Below are positions 6,340-15,257 of a DNA stretch of 15,257 nt, piece by piece. Source of the DNA: Bacteroidota bacterium (GTDB taxonomy: Bacteria > Bacteroidota > Ignavibacteria > Ignavibacteriales > Ignavibacteriaceae); assembly GCA_021778375.1 (NCBI GenBank), contig JAJYCM010000034.1:1-15257 (forward strand), in the 5' to 3' direction. Position numbers and translations under genes: made by a program. Every line of letters starts with the position of its first letter. Within the stretch, counting starts at the first letter, position 1. The notes beneath the pieces were generated by a model that saw nothing but the letters and a program-made list of their open reading frames with translations, was not told where the DNA came from and made no database searches.

Positions 6340-6360
6340 ATAAAAGCTTCCTGATTTTAT
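6340..6360. terminator. Weak possible terminator between FmdB and the peptidase-barrel gene
   Basis: A 6-bp all-A/T stem (6340-6345 with 6355-6360) with a 9-nt loop is followed on the plus strand by five T residues. It lies in the 54-bp gap between two convergent genes, where a terminator is expected, but the stem is weak. Confidence 0.25.
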
Positions 6361-6381
6361 TTTTTGAGTGTAAAATTTTTA

Positions 6382-9300
6382 TTAGAAATCCGTTCCAAGT
6401 GAAATATAAAATTTTGGCTGGGAAAATGTGTTATAATTATAAGCCCAAGCAACATCAAATCTAACGAGGAAATAAAGAAAGAATATTCGCGCGCCAAAGC
6501 CCATTCCTGTTAATAAATCTTGCGATTCAAAACCATTCAACGAGTCCCTTTGAAAAAGTTTTAATCCTCTGTTTTGACTCCATGCAGCGCCGGCATCGAC
6601 AAAAGCTACTCCCATTATATTGCTAAACAAAATGGGAAGCGGGCCTGTAATTAAATATCGAATTAACGGGAATCTTAATTCCATATTTACCAAACCGTAC
6701 TTCGAACCAATTTCTTGAGCATAATCATATCCTCTTAAAGGAAGAGCTGCTGTTAAAAAGGCAAAATCGGATGGTGAATTAAGAGGAATATCTACCGTTG
6801 CAAAACTTCTATTAATCCAATTATCAATTCCTCCTATAAAAAATTTTTGAGGATCATTTCCTCCGGAATATCCTCCTGAGAATCTAAACGCAAAAGAATA
6901 ATCCGTCCAAAGTCTAAAATATGTTCTGTAATCTCCTAGTAGGGAATAAAAGTTTAATGAACTGCCCGTCAAACCGGGGTTACCCATAATATCAAATCTA
7001 TATCTTGTGCCATCTATTGGTGAAGTATACCCCCACAAAGAATTATCATGTATAAAACTTAAAGAAGGTATAATGAACGTAGCTTTTTGCATTTGTTCGT
7101 ATGGGTTATCAAGATTTTCCATAGTAACATTAAGCAAGCTTAGCCCGCCTTGCATACGGTAAAATTTATTTAAAGGATAGCTTAACGAAATAGTTCCCCC
7201 ATAATTTCTAAATCTGAATAAATTTGCTCCGGTAAGTCTTGATAGATAAGCGAAGCGTGCCATATGAAAACCTTCAATGCCGTAATTCAATCTAGATGAC
7301 AAGTAATAATAGGCTAAACCGTAGTCGCTATTCTTTAAATCAATCTGAAGGCTTGTTTGAGCTATAATTCTATAGTTGCCCAATACATCACTAAAAGAAA
7401 GGACTGTAGTTCCAAGTAGACCGAAAAGAGAACTATAGCCAGCATTCGCATAAACAATATCGGGCGAAAAAGTAATTTTGTAACGGTTCACTTTGTAGTT
7501 GCCGTTTTTATCGAGGTTATCATCAAGTTTGAACTTTAAATTTTGCGATCCTAAAGTATCAGACCTATAATCATTTTTATTGCCAAAGACATAATTGTTA
7601 AAATCGATTTGAACCGAATCTCCGTATACACTTGTTGTATCGGCATTACTTTCTTCAATAATTATAGTAGAAGTTTTTGGAGAATCTACTATTTCCGGTT
7701 TTGTTTTTACAAATTTATCAGATGCTCTCTTTTTAATCAATTCTGCTTCATAAACTGTGGGTATTAATTCATTCGTATCCAGCTTAACTTCGAACGGATT
7801 GTTCATCAAAAAGAGGTTGAAAGATGATTTAAATAATGATGAAAAAACAAGCTTCTTACCATCCTTAGATAAAGACAGTTGGAAAAGTCCGTTCAAAGAA
7901 TTTGTTATCGGAACAGCCGGGAGCAGGCAAATACTTTTCACAGTGTCAGTTTTTGTTAATTCTATTCTTTTCTTATAAATATTATTAATTCCATTAAGAT
8001 CGGAAATAAATATGATCTCATCATCAGAAGGTCCGACTAATGGGCAAGTTTCGTTGCTAAACGGCATATCGGTTATTCGCGAAATCACTTGGGAATTTAT
8101 ATCTATGGAATAAATATCAGTCTGAGAACTTTGGTAATTATAAACCTTAAAATTGTCAGGTACAGCAGCTGCAGATAAATAATTTCCTCTGTCAGAAGAG
8201 AAGAAAATTCTCTTGCTGTCCGGGGACCAGGAAGGATCGTTATCGGTAAAAATATCATTCGTAAGATTAGTAAGTTTTCTAATCTCCAAATTATAAATGT
8301 AAACATCAGATTGAAAAGGGGTGTGCCCAATAAAAGCTAAATATTTCCCATTAGGTGACCAGCTTATGCTCTTAATCCCATCAAGTTTTACGGGAAGGGT
8401 TATCTTATCTTCCGAGTTGACATCAATAATATAAATAATATCGTTGCCGTCCGATTTTGCAGAAAGGGCAATTTTACTTTCATCCGGAGACCAGCTTAGA
8501 CCGGGTGTAACTACGTTAAGTTGTTCAAAATCCGCCGAACGATTTCCTTTTATCAGCCGTTTAATTATTGTTCCGTCAATAGCATTCATTATAAATAGAT
8601 CAAAATAATAATTACGGTTTGAAATGAATGCAATCTTATCGCCTTGAGGAGAAATGGCAGGTTCAGTATTATAAAAACCATCGCCTTTTTCTGGATCAGT
8701 TAATCTTTTAGCAAAGTCATCCGGGTCCTTTCTTGTAGCAATATCAGGCCAATAAATTTTTTTTAGATGCTTTTTCCATCTTTCGTTAAAATCTTTTAAT
8801 GAAAGTCCTGTTGCAGCTTTGAATCCTTCCTCAAGATTGCCGGTATTCTTTATTTTGTTTACAATCTCACCTATTTTTTCCCTTCCATATTTTTCTGCAA
8901 TATAGTGGAAGATTGATTCGCCCGCCCGGTAAGAAATATAACCTTGAAGCTGGTCAATGTTGGGAAGGGTTTCATTTACAACTGCATCGCGTATAAACAT
9001 ATCTGTGTTTATATCCCAATATAAAGATTGATATTCCGCCATACCTTCATTAAACCACTGCGGGAGATTTAAGGAAATATTATTTGAAATTATATTTTGG
9101 AATGAACCCCCGTAAAACATATCATTCATTACAGCGTGTGTAAGCTCATGATGGATCAAGTGTTGAAACTCAGGAAATGACCCCATAAATTGCACTACAA
9201 CGCGATTCTTAAAAAGTTCTGTGAAGCCTTCGATACCTTCGCTTAGATATTGGTCAGTAACATTTGTTTCCTGAAAATCATTTGTAGAATTATATATTAT

Positions 9301-9549
9301 GATAGTGACGCGGTTATTAATTTTATAGTTAAAACTTTTTTCAATTTCCTTAAGAGATTTTTCGGCTTCCTTGGAAGCGAACTCAGCCAGACTGGTGCCT
9401 TTGGCGGAGAAATAAATATCACAGTGATCAGTTTGAATATAATACCAGGTAAAATTTTTATACTGAACTTTATTCTGTCCGAACTGAGCAAATGCAATAA
9501 TCTGGATAAAAAAAAGAAATATGCTTATTCGCGTTAAAAATTTCCGCAT
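6382..9549 (-). CDS. Secreted gluzincin peptidase / PD40 propeller / Omp85-like barrel fusion
   Basis: This 1055-residue protein has three parts. After a signal peptide (about 1-21, ending FAQ) comes a peptidase-MA-like gluzincin domain (about 30-270). It carries H134-E-L-T-H138 and downstream WFNEGMAEY, where E168 is the likely third zinc ligand. Next is a TolB-like propeller (about 290-585) with PD40 repeats such as LSWSPDESKIAL (351-362), ISWSPNGKYLAF (395-406) and PSWSPDSKRIFF (439-450). After a low-complexity linker (about 590-680) comes a beta-barrel (about 685-1055) with Omp85 hallmarks: GG (906-907), LRGYDYA (938-944), MELRFPL (956-962), FVDAGAAW (983-990) and a C-terminal Phe. No POTRA domain is visible. 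The ATG has a modest GGGAAAG site, 15 bp after rnr. It is probably an outer-membrane protein with periplasmic peptidase and propeller domains. Active-site residues look intact; substrate unknown. Confidence 0.9.
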   Translation of the reverse strand: MRKFLTRISIFLFFIQIIAFAQFGQNKVQYKNFTWYYIQTDHCDIYFSAKGTSLAEFASKEAEKSLKEIEKSFNYKINNRVTIIIYNSTNDFQETNVTDQYLSEGIEGFTELFKNRVVVQFMGSFPEFQHLIHHELTHAVMNDMFYGGSFQNIISNNISLNLPQWFNEGMAEYQSLYWDINTDMFIRDAVVNETLPNIDQLQGYISYRAGESIFHYIAEKYGREKIGEIVNKIKNTGNLEEGFKAATGLSLKDFNERWKKHLKKIYWPDIATRKDPDDFAKRLTDPEKGDGFYNTEPAISPQGDKIAFISNRNYYFDLFIMNAIDGTIIKRLIKGNRSADFEQLNVVTPGLSWSPDESKIALSAKSDGNDIIYIIDVNSEDKITLPVKLDGIKSISWSPNGKYLAFIGHTPFQSDVYIYNLEIRKLTNLTNDIFTDNDPSWSPDSKRIFFSSDRGNYLSAAAVPDNFKVYNYQSSQTDIYSIDINSQVISRITDMPFSNETCPLVGPSDDEIIFISDLNGINNIYKKRIELTKTDTVKSICLLPAVPITNSLNGLFQLSLSKDGKKLVFSSLFKSSFNLFLMNNPFEVKLDTNELIPTVYEAELIKKRASDKFVKTKPEIVDSPKTSTIIIEESNADTTSVYGDSVQIDFNNYVFGNKNDYRSDTLGSQNLKFKLDDNLDKNGNYKVNRYKITFSPDIVYANAGYSSLFGLLGTTVLSFSDVLGNYRIIAQTSLQIDLKNSDYGLAYYYLSSRLNYGIEGFHMARFAYLSRLTGANLFRFRNYGGTISLSYPLNKFYRMQGGLSLLNVTMENLDNPYEQMQKATFIIPSLSFIHDNSLWGYTSPIDGTRYRFDIMGNPGLTGSSLNFYSLLGDYRTYFRLWTDYSFAFRFSGGYSGGNDPQKFFIGGIDNWINRSFATVDIPLNSPSDFAFLTAALPLRGYDYAQEIGSKYGLVNMELRFPLIRYLITGPLPILFSNIMGVAFVDAGAAWSQNRGLKLFQRDSLNGFESQDLLTGMGFGARIFFLYFLVRFDVAWAYNYNTFSQPKFYISLGTDF

Positions 9550-9564
9550 AGAACTTTCCCGGTT

Positions 9565-11661
9565 TTATTCCAAAATGATAAAATCTAGCTCTAATTTCTC
9601 CATGTCTGCTCTAACCAGCCTGACTGTAATTTTATCGCCAAGCCGAAATTGTTTTTTAGTTCTTCTTCCAATTAATGCATAATTTTTTTCATCATAAACG
9701 TAGAAATCTCCCTCCATATCGCGCAGTCTAATTAAACCTTCCGCCAGGATTTCAGCGATTTTTACAAAAATTCCGAAGTGAGTAATGCCGGAAATTAAAG
9801 CATCAAATTCATCCCCGATATGATTTTGAAGATATTCAATTTGCTTTATCTTGACAGATAATCTTTCTGCCTCTACGGCGTTACGCTCGCACGCAGAAAT
9901 ATGCTGACTAATTTCCTCAAGCTGGGGCAGCGCATAATGAATAGATGAATTTGATTCAAGATATTTAAAAAGTAGTCTGTGGACTATTAAATCTGAATAG
10001 CGTCTAATGGGCGAGGTGAAGTGGGTGTAATATTTAAAACCAAGGCCATAATGCCCTATATTTTTTGTCGAATAAATTGCTTTTGCCATTGAACGAATTG
10101 CAAGCTCGTTTATTAAAACTTCTTCGGGACTTCCTTTTACCTCCTCAATTAAAGTTTGAAATTGATTTGACTTTGAAGATGCCAATGGATTAAAAGTATA
10201 ACCAAGCGATTTTACAAACTTTCCAAATTCATTAATTTTTTCATTATCGGGCAAATCATGAATTCGATATATAAACGGTTTGGGTTCGCCTTTAACCGGT
10301 GCAGCAATGTGCTTTGCAGTTATTTGGTTTGCAAGCAACATAAATTCTTCCACCAGCATATTGCTCTGCTTGATTTCTTTTCTGTATACACGTGTGGGGT
10401 TGCCGTTTTCGTCAAGTACAAATTTTACTTCAGGCGTTGAAAATTCTATACTTCCCTCTTTCAATCTTTTCTTCCTAAGAGTTTCAGCGAGTTTATTTAA
10501 GGTCAAAACTTCATTATAATAATCCCCTGAGCCTTTTTCAATAATCTCTTGCACTTCATCATAAGTAAAGCGGCGTTTGCTGTTGATGACACTTTTTTTG
10601 ATTTCATAACTGACGAGCTTGCCCCGCTTCGTTATCTCAGCGATAACAGAATAAGTTAGTCTTTCTTTATTCGGAACTAAGGAGCAAATATTGTTTGAAA
10701 GTTTTTCGGGCAGCATAGGGATTACCCTTCCAACAAGGTAAACACTGTTACCACGTTTCAACGCGGTGCCGTCAATTCCTGAATTAAATCGAACGTAGTG
10801 ACTAACATCAGCAATATGAACGCCGACAGATAAATTTCCGTTCTCTAGCTCTTCTATCGAAAGAGCATCATCAAAGTCCTTAGCATCCTCAGGATCGATT
10901 GTAAAAACAACCTTGTTCCGATAATCTAAGCGATTGTGAATTTCATCTTCGGATATTTTTTCACTTATCTCTTCAGCTTCATCAAGAACTTTGTTGGTAA
11001 ATTTATAAGGAAGCTCAAATTCTTTAGCAATGGATGCAACTTCGGTATCAAAGGAACCGGACTTTCCAAGCACTTCGACAATTTTTCCTTCCGGATTCAG
11101 CATGGAAGAATCCCAATTAATTTTTCCGGCAATTACCTTGTCGCCTTCAACGGCGCCGCCAAGCTCTTCACTATCGATATAAATATCTCTTTGAAAAGAG
11201 GTATCATCAGGTTTAACGAAATAAAATGATTTTGATTTATGGAGAGTTCCCACGATTTCTTCTTTATTCCGTTTAATGACATTTATAATTTGCCCCTCAA
11301 TATTTTTTCCTTTTTGATTAGCGAACAAAGATACTTCAACCGTATCGCCATTAAATGCTGTGCCCATATTGCGTGAGGAGATAAAAATGTCTCCCATCTT
11401 GGAGTCTTTAACCACAACAAATCCAAACCCTCCGTTAACTATCTGAAGCACGCCATTGACTGTGTTTGATGAAGGAATGCGGTTAAGCCGGAAATTTTTC
11501 CCTGACTTCAAAAGAAATCCTTCTTCAAATAGACTATACATTGCAGATTTGAGAGAATCGTATTCGTAATTTGAAGTTAGATCAAGCTTCTTTGCGATTT
11601 CTTTACTTTTAAAATCTCTTCCGGGATTCTTCTTAAAAAACGCTATAATTTTCTTTTTCAT
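9565..11661 (-). CDS. rnr: Ribonuclease R
   Basis: The 698-residue product is RNase R, a processive 3'-5' exoribonuclease that degrades structured RNA and defective rRNA or mRNA. Order of domains: winged helix (about 1-60), two cold-shock OB domains (about 65-200), RNB catalytic domain (about 243-565) and S1 domain (about 615-697). The catalytic carboxylates are present in TIDPEDAKDFDDA (254-266: D256, D262, D264, D265), and HFTSPIRRYSDLIVHR (547-562) is the usual second signature. It is shorter than E. coli RNase R because it lacks the long Lys-rich C-terminal extension. Its ATG shares one base with the tamB stop (TAATG), so its translation is probably coupled to tamB. Confidence 0.96.
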   Translation of the reverse strand: MKKKIIAFFKKNPGRDFKSKEIAKKLDLTSNYEYDSLKSAMYSLFEEGFLLKSGKNFRLNRIPSSNTVNGVLQIVNGGFGFVVVKDSKMGDIFISSRNMGTAFNGDTVEVSLFANQKGKNIEGQIINVIKRNKEEIVGTLHKSKSFYFVKPDDTSFQRDIYIDSEELGGAVEGDKVIAGKINWDSSMLNPEGKIVEVLGKSGSFDTEVASIAKEFELPYKFTNKVLDEAEEISEKISEDEIHNRLDYRNKVVFTIDPEDAKDFDDALSIEELENGNLSVGVHIADVSHYVRFNSGIDGTALKRGNSVYLVGRVIPMLPEKLSNNICSLVPNKERLTYSVIAEITKRGKLVSYEIKKSVINSKRRFTYDEVQEIIEKGSGDYYNEVLTLNKLAETLRKKRLKEGSIEFSTPEVKFVLDENGNPTRVYRKEIKQSNMLVEEFMLLANQITAKHIAAPVKGEPKPFIYRIHDLPDNEKINEFGKFVKSLGYTFNPLASSKSNQFQTLIEEVKGSPEEVLINELAIRSMAKAIYSTKNIGHYGLGFKYYTHFTSPIRRYSDLIVHRLLFKYLESNSSIHYALPQLEEISQHISACERNAVEAERLSVKIKQIEYLQNHIGDEFDALISGITHFGIFVKIAEILAEGLIRLRDMEGDFYVYDEKNYALIGRRTKKQFRLGDKITVRLVRADMEKLELDFIILE

Positions 11662-14600
11662 TAAAACTCGAATTTATATTGTAAACCTATCTCGTTAATC
11701 ATTTCGCTGGAAATGGTTGTCTGAGTTATTGCATCTTTCCGCTCAAGTTTTAGCAGCAAACTTTGATATAGAGGATATTCTATTTTAAAATTCGCCTGGC
11801 TAAGATCCTGAAATACATCTGTCGACCCGCCGATTGTATATTTTACATCTTTAATTTTACCGACTAGATTAAATTTAGTTGTTGAACCAACGCTTCTTAG
11901 TTCTACACCTTTAACATAATCGCCAAGGTAATGATTTAAGAACCCGCCTAACAACGAGCCAGCTAATGAAGTAGCAGTGCCAGTTATGGCGCCGGATTGT
12001 CTTAAGGCTGTTGATTGCTGTTGGGGTGTTAAGTCTGCAACAAACTGCCCCTGCAATATAAACATTACCGCATCGGAAACATCTTTGGTAGGATCGGATA
12101 CATCATTATTTATATTATCTGTGCCGACATAAACTGAAATATTATTCTTGTCTTGAATAAAATTTTTGGAAAGGTCTTTTAATGGTCCCTTCAATTTAAC
12201 CTTAATCGCAACCTTCTCCTCGGTATTGGGAGCTGTGGGAGGAATATAATAATTTATATAAGTTGCAACCACATTCAAATAAGGATTACTAAGTTCGCTT
12301 TCAAATCTGATAGTGCCAGTGGCATCAAATGTTTTTAGAAACTCAAGGTTTGATCCGTCAAGCAAAGTCAACTCGCCCTGAGCATTTGTCATTCCATTAA
12401 TATTTTCATACTGGAAATTACCCTTTAACAGAGCGGTTAAACTTTGATTAAGCTCTTTTGAAATTACAAACTTCAACGTAGCTTCTTTCTGAACTTCAAC
12501 ATTTATGCTGTAATTAAAATATCTTTTTTTGGCGGCATGTAATTTCTTACCTGCATTATGGGCTTGAGAAAGTTTAACCAAGTTTTCAAAATCAATTTCT
12601 TTTTTATTCGTTTTGGTTGTGTCGGATACATAACGGTAAATAAAATTACTTGCAGAATTTTGATACCCCGACTGAACCGGAGGAAAAGTAAGTTGTGCAT
12701 TTTGAATAATGATCGGAGCATGTAAAAATTCTCCAGTAGAATCTGCCGTAAATGCAATGTCGCCGTTAGTTGCGATAACAAGTTCACCATAAACGGCGGG
12801 GCTGACCGCTTTAGAATCTTCGCTTAATACTTTTAAGTTTCCATTTATTTTAAATTGTGAAGAGGTTATGCTAAGATTATTTAAAGTAGCTTTCCCGTTA
12901 CCGCGAATTGTACCGCCGTTCTTAGTATCCGGGCTATTTGCAATCGACAAGCTGTCAACCGAAAGAGACTGATTATCAATACTTACCTTTAAGCCGGCAT
13001 TATAAGCAAGGTTATTTGCATCGAGCAGAAAACCAGCATTGGTAATCGCAAACTGCCCGATGGGAATAGGTTCATCGATGGTTCCGGTAAGCTTTAAGCC
13101 TGCATTAACCAGCCCCCTTAGTTTGCTTACTTTTGGAATTATGTTTCCTAGGGCGGATAAATTAAAATTATTCGCCGTAAGCATTAAATCCATCTGTTTC
13201 GATTTTATTATTCTTTCTTGAACACCGGTAAAAGAAAGATCAATGGGGACGTTTCCGGTAAGAAGTAGAGTTGGTTTTGCATCATTCAAAGTAGAATCTA
13301 AAAATCTTAAATCAACATTTAAGTTTTGATCGGCATAATTTAATTGGCTTTTCAAAGAACCAAAGGCTTGATCCTTAAAGGAAACATCACGGGCATCAAA
13401 ATTTAATTTTATCACCGGCGCCGAAAAATTACCGGTGATGTTTGCAAAAAGATTTAAGTTAGCATCAAGGTCATTTTCGGGATTTATATTAAAGAGGTCC
13501 GTGCCGACATCAAATCCACTAAGCTTTGAAATTGTTATGTTCAAATTTTGATTGCCGGTGCGAGAGAGAAACCCTTCGACATCAATAATAGAGCTATCTC
13601 TTTCTAAAGTAAAGTTTTTCACGTCAATTCTATCCTGCGAATAAAGTATCGACATTTTCTTTTTATTTTGCAGAGTAAACCGATTATATGTCATCACCAG
13701 GCTATCAAAATCCGCTTGGAGTATGTTTCCCATAAAACCAACCTTACCTGCTAAGCGGACGTCAATTTTGTTTTGCACATTAGCCCTAAAATTTAGGTTG
13801 GCAACTTCATTAATTAAATTCATTTTGAATGACAGATCGCGAATATCGGAGCCAGAAAAAATTCTACCGGCATTAAGTGAAACATTTGTATTTATATTTT
13901 TTAGTGATTGCGCCAAAAGGTTATTGGACAAATTTATATTAAAGTTTAATCCTGATGTAAAGAAAACATCCCGATCGTTCCAGAATTTAATGAAGTCAAA
14001 GTTAGCGGCGAGTGAAATGTAAATACTGTCCGGGTTATTTCTTATTTCGCCATTTAAGTTTCCGCTAAGACTTAAATGGTTATTTCTCATAAAGATGGAA
14101 ATCAGAGCAAAACTCTTAAACTCAACTTGATATTTAATGTTGGAACTGGAGTAAGCAGAAGTATTTACTTTTTTGTTGATAGGAATTGATATACCGGTTT
14201 GAACTTGCTTATTAAAATTACTTTGCGGTTGGAAAATTTCATTTAGCTTGTACTTAACTTCTTTAGCAATCAAACCGGATTCGTTACTTAATAAACTTAA
14301 TGTCTGTTTAATTGAAAATTTTCCTTGAAACGTAACGTCCGCTAAATCCGAAACGAGGTTAATAATTCTTTCACCGTTATCGTTGCTTCTGATATCCACA
14401 ATTGCTCGAGTGCTATCGAATGGACTGCCCTGAATAATTGAATTATAGACATTCAAATCGAGGAAAAGGTTTGCCTTATCAATATCAAAATTATCACCGG
14501 TTGCATTTACAGTAAAATTGATTTTGCTTTGGAAAGAAGAGTCAGGGATAAAGTCTGCAAGGTTCAAGTTTTTAACAAAGCCGGCTATATCGTAAACTGG

Positions 14601-15257
14601 GTCATTTTTTTTGTTCAAGTCAAACGTTCCAGTAAAAGAAGCGAGAGAATTATTGTGTCCAACGTCCAGCCCAAATTTTATTTTTTTATTCTGCGCATCT
14701 GCAGAAATCCTTAGGTTATCCAATCTTTTACTATTTATCACGGAACCATCAGCGATAATTCTTGCAGAGGAATTTAACGTTTCAGGATTGAGTCCGGTTC
14801 CTTTTAAGGTTGTATTAGAATTTACAATAAGAGGAAAGCCGACATAAGCAGAGATGTCCATCTTTTTTGCATCAAACGAGACATTGTAGCCCATATCTTT
14901 CTTACGTAAATCAAGCGCAGCTTTTAGGTCGATACTTCCGTTGCCGCTCCTGGCAAATAAAGTTGTTGTGAAATTGTTCGGTTTGCCTAAATAAGTTAGA
15001 GTATCAATATTCACAATGTCGGCATTAAAAGTATGAGTGCCAAATAATGTCGGCAGCAGCTTATTAATATTAGCCGGTTTAATTCTGGAGTTAAAAAAAC
15101 TTGTTCGAATAAAGATATCATCCGGCTCGGTAATTTCACGGACATTTCCTTTAGCTTCAAGATGGGAATCCAAATAATCTACCTTAAGAAGGTCCAGGTT
15201 TAAGTTCTTTAACGTTCCACTTGCATTTATATCAGCCGCAATAGTTCCCTTCAAAAT
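11661..15257 (-). CDS. tamB: TamB-family translocation/assembly protein, C-terminal part
   Basis: The gene runs off the right edge with an open frame; its true start is not in the window. The TTG at 15252-15254 is an internal Leu codon, preceded by an Ile codon in the same frame. The visible 1198 residues are long runs of beta strands rich in Asn, Asp, Ser and Leu, typical of TamB/AsmA-like proteins. These form a hydrophobic groove across the periplasm and help phospholipid transport or outer-membrane protein assembly. The C-terminal TamB (DUF490) domain shows GELTLLDGSNLEFLKTFDA, then NPYLNVVATY, SDAVMFILQGQF and GSLLGGFLNHYLGDYVKGVE, and ends GLQYKFEF. TamB normally works with the Omp85 protein TamA. 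Here a barrel protein with Omp85 features is encoded two genes downstream, after rnr. Confidence 0.93.
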   Translation of the reverse strand: MLKGTIAADINASGTLKNLNLDLLKVDYLDSHLEAKGNVREITEPDDIFIRTSFFNSRIKPANINKLLPTLFGTHTFNADIVNIDTLTYLGKPNNFTTTLFARSGNGSIDLKAALDLRKKDMGYNVSFDAKKMDISAYVGFPLIVNSNTTLKGTGLNPETLNSSARIIADGSVINSKRLDNLRISADAQNKKIKFGLDVGHNNSLASFTGTFDLNKKNDPVYDIAGFVKNLNLADFIPDSSFQSKINFTVNATGDNFDIDKANLFLDLNVYNSIIQGSPFDSTRAIVDIRSNDNGERIINLVSDLADVTFQGKFSIKQTLSLLSNESGLIAKEVKYKLNEIFQPQSNFNKQVQTGISIPINKKVNTSAYSSSNIKYQVEFKSFALISIFMRNNHLSLSGNLNGEIRNNPDSIYISLAANFDFIKFWNDRDVFFTSGLNFNINLSNNLLAQSLKNINTNVSLNAGRIFSGSDIRDLSFKMNLINEVANLNFRANVQNKIDVRLAGKVGFMGNILQADFDSLVMTYNRFTLQNKKKMSILYSQDRIDVKNFTLERDSSIIDVEGFLSRTGNQNLNITISKLSGFDVGTDLFNINPENDLDANLNLFANITGNFSAPVIKLNFDARDVSFKDQAFGSLKSQLNYADQNLNVDLRFLDSTLNDAKPTLLLTGNVPIDLSFTGVQERIIKSKQMDLMLTANNFNLSALGNIIPKVSKLRGLVNAGLKLTGTIDEPIPIGQFAITNAGFLLDANNLAYNAGLKVSIDNQSLSVDSLSIANSPDTKNGGTIRGNGKATLNNLSITSSQFKINGNLKVLSEDSKAVSPAVYGELVIATNGDIAFTADSTGEFLHAPIIIQNAQLTFPPVQSGYQNSASNFIYRYVSDTTKTNKKEIDFENLVKLSQAHNAGKKLHAAKKRYFNYSINVEVQKEATLKFVISKELNQSLTALLKGNFQYENINGMTNAQGELTLLDGSNLEFLKTFDATGTIRFESELSNPYLNVVATYINYYIPPTAPNTEEKVAIKVKLKGPLKDLSKNFIQDKNNISVYVGTDNINNDVSDPTKDVSDAVMFILQGQFVADLTPQQQSTALRQSGAITGTATSLAGSLLGGFLNHYLGDYVKGVELRSVGSTTKFNLVGKIKDVKYTIGGSTDVFQDLSQANFKIEYPLYQSLLLKLERKDAITQTTISSEMINEIGLQYKFEF

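Noticed and set aside
9250..9537. Plus-strand open frame opposite the start of the peptidase-barrel gene
   Set aside because: It mirrors the signal peptide and peptidase domain codons of the real gene and contains no recognisable motif.
10258..10519. Two overlapping plus-strand open frames opposite rnr
   Set aside because: They lie inside the highly conserved RNB domain of RNase R and are reverse-strand shadows.
12503..12790. Minus-strand open frame within tamB in another frame
   Set aside because: The tamB frame is continuous through it, with the expected TamB C-terminal signature on both sides.
15252..15254. TTG as a start codon for tamB
   Set aside because: The frame stays open to the end of the window and the protein begins in mid repeat with no signal anchor, so the gene simply continues outside.
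1..15257. CRISPR arrays, insertion sequences, tRNA or rRNA genes
   Set aside because: I looked for regularly spaced repeats, transposase motifs and terminal inverted repeats, and cloverleaf or rRNA signatures on both strands and saw none. Coding density leaves no gap over 300 bp.

Overview
The window is an AT-rich, gene-dense stretch of bacterial chromosome of housekeeping type, with no mobile element, CRISPR array, tRNA or rRNA that I can see. Outer-membrane genes (TamB, an Omp85-type barrel with a C-terminal Phe, a lipoprotein) show a Gram-negative envelope. Together with the low GC and the order prs-rplY-pth-rpsF-ssb-rpsR-rplI, this suggests the Bacteroidota/Chlorobiota/Ignavibacteriota neighbourhood. 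That placement is inference from gene order and protein style, not a database result.

Layout, left to right. (1) 1-663: a YciO-like Sua5/YrdC-family gene on the minus strand, followed by a perfect 13-bp-stem terminator. (2) 664-921: a divergent intergenic region with a candidate promoter for each flanking gene. (3) 922-1161: rpmB (bL28) on the plus strand, converging on rplI across a shared bidirectional terminator. (4) 1237-5178: a seven-gene minus-strand operon, prs, rplY, pth, rpsF, ssb, rpsR and rplI. It is led by a near-consensus promoter (TTGACT, 17 nt, TATATT) and has a candidate regulatory hairpin ahead of rpsF. (5) 5298-5957: a lipoprotein gene with an additional C-terminal membrane helix. 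(6) 6100-6327: a small FmdB-type zinc-ribbon gene on the plus strand. (7) 6382-15257: a minus-strand operon of tamB (its 5' end lies beyond the window), rnr (RNase R) and a 1055-residue secreted protein.

How the genes fit together. Region 4 couples PRPP supply with ribosomal proteins, peptidyl-tRNA recycling and SSB. Region 7 is the most interesting part. The last gene joins a gluzincin metallopeptidase domain (HELTH), a TolB-like PD40 propeller and a C-terminal Omp85/BamA-like barrel, with no POTRA domains visible. It sits 15 bp behind rnr, which itself shares one base with the end of tamB. TamB normally works with an Omp85 protein (TamA), so this barrel protein may be the TamB partner here, with a peptidase-propeller module in place of POTRA domains. 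That is a hypothesis, not an established system.
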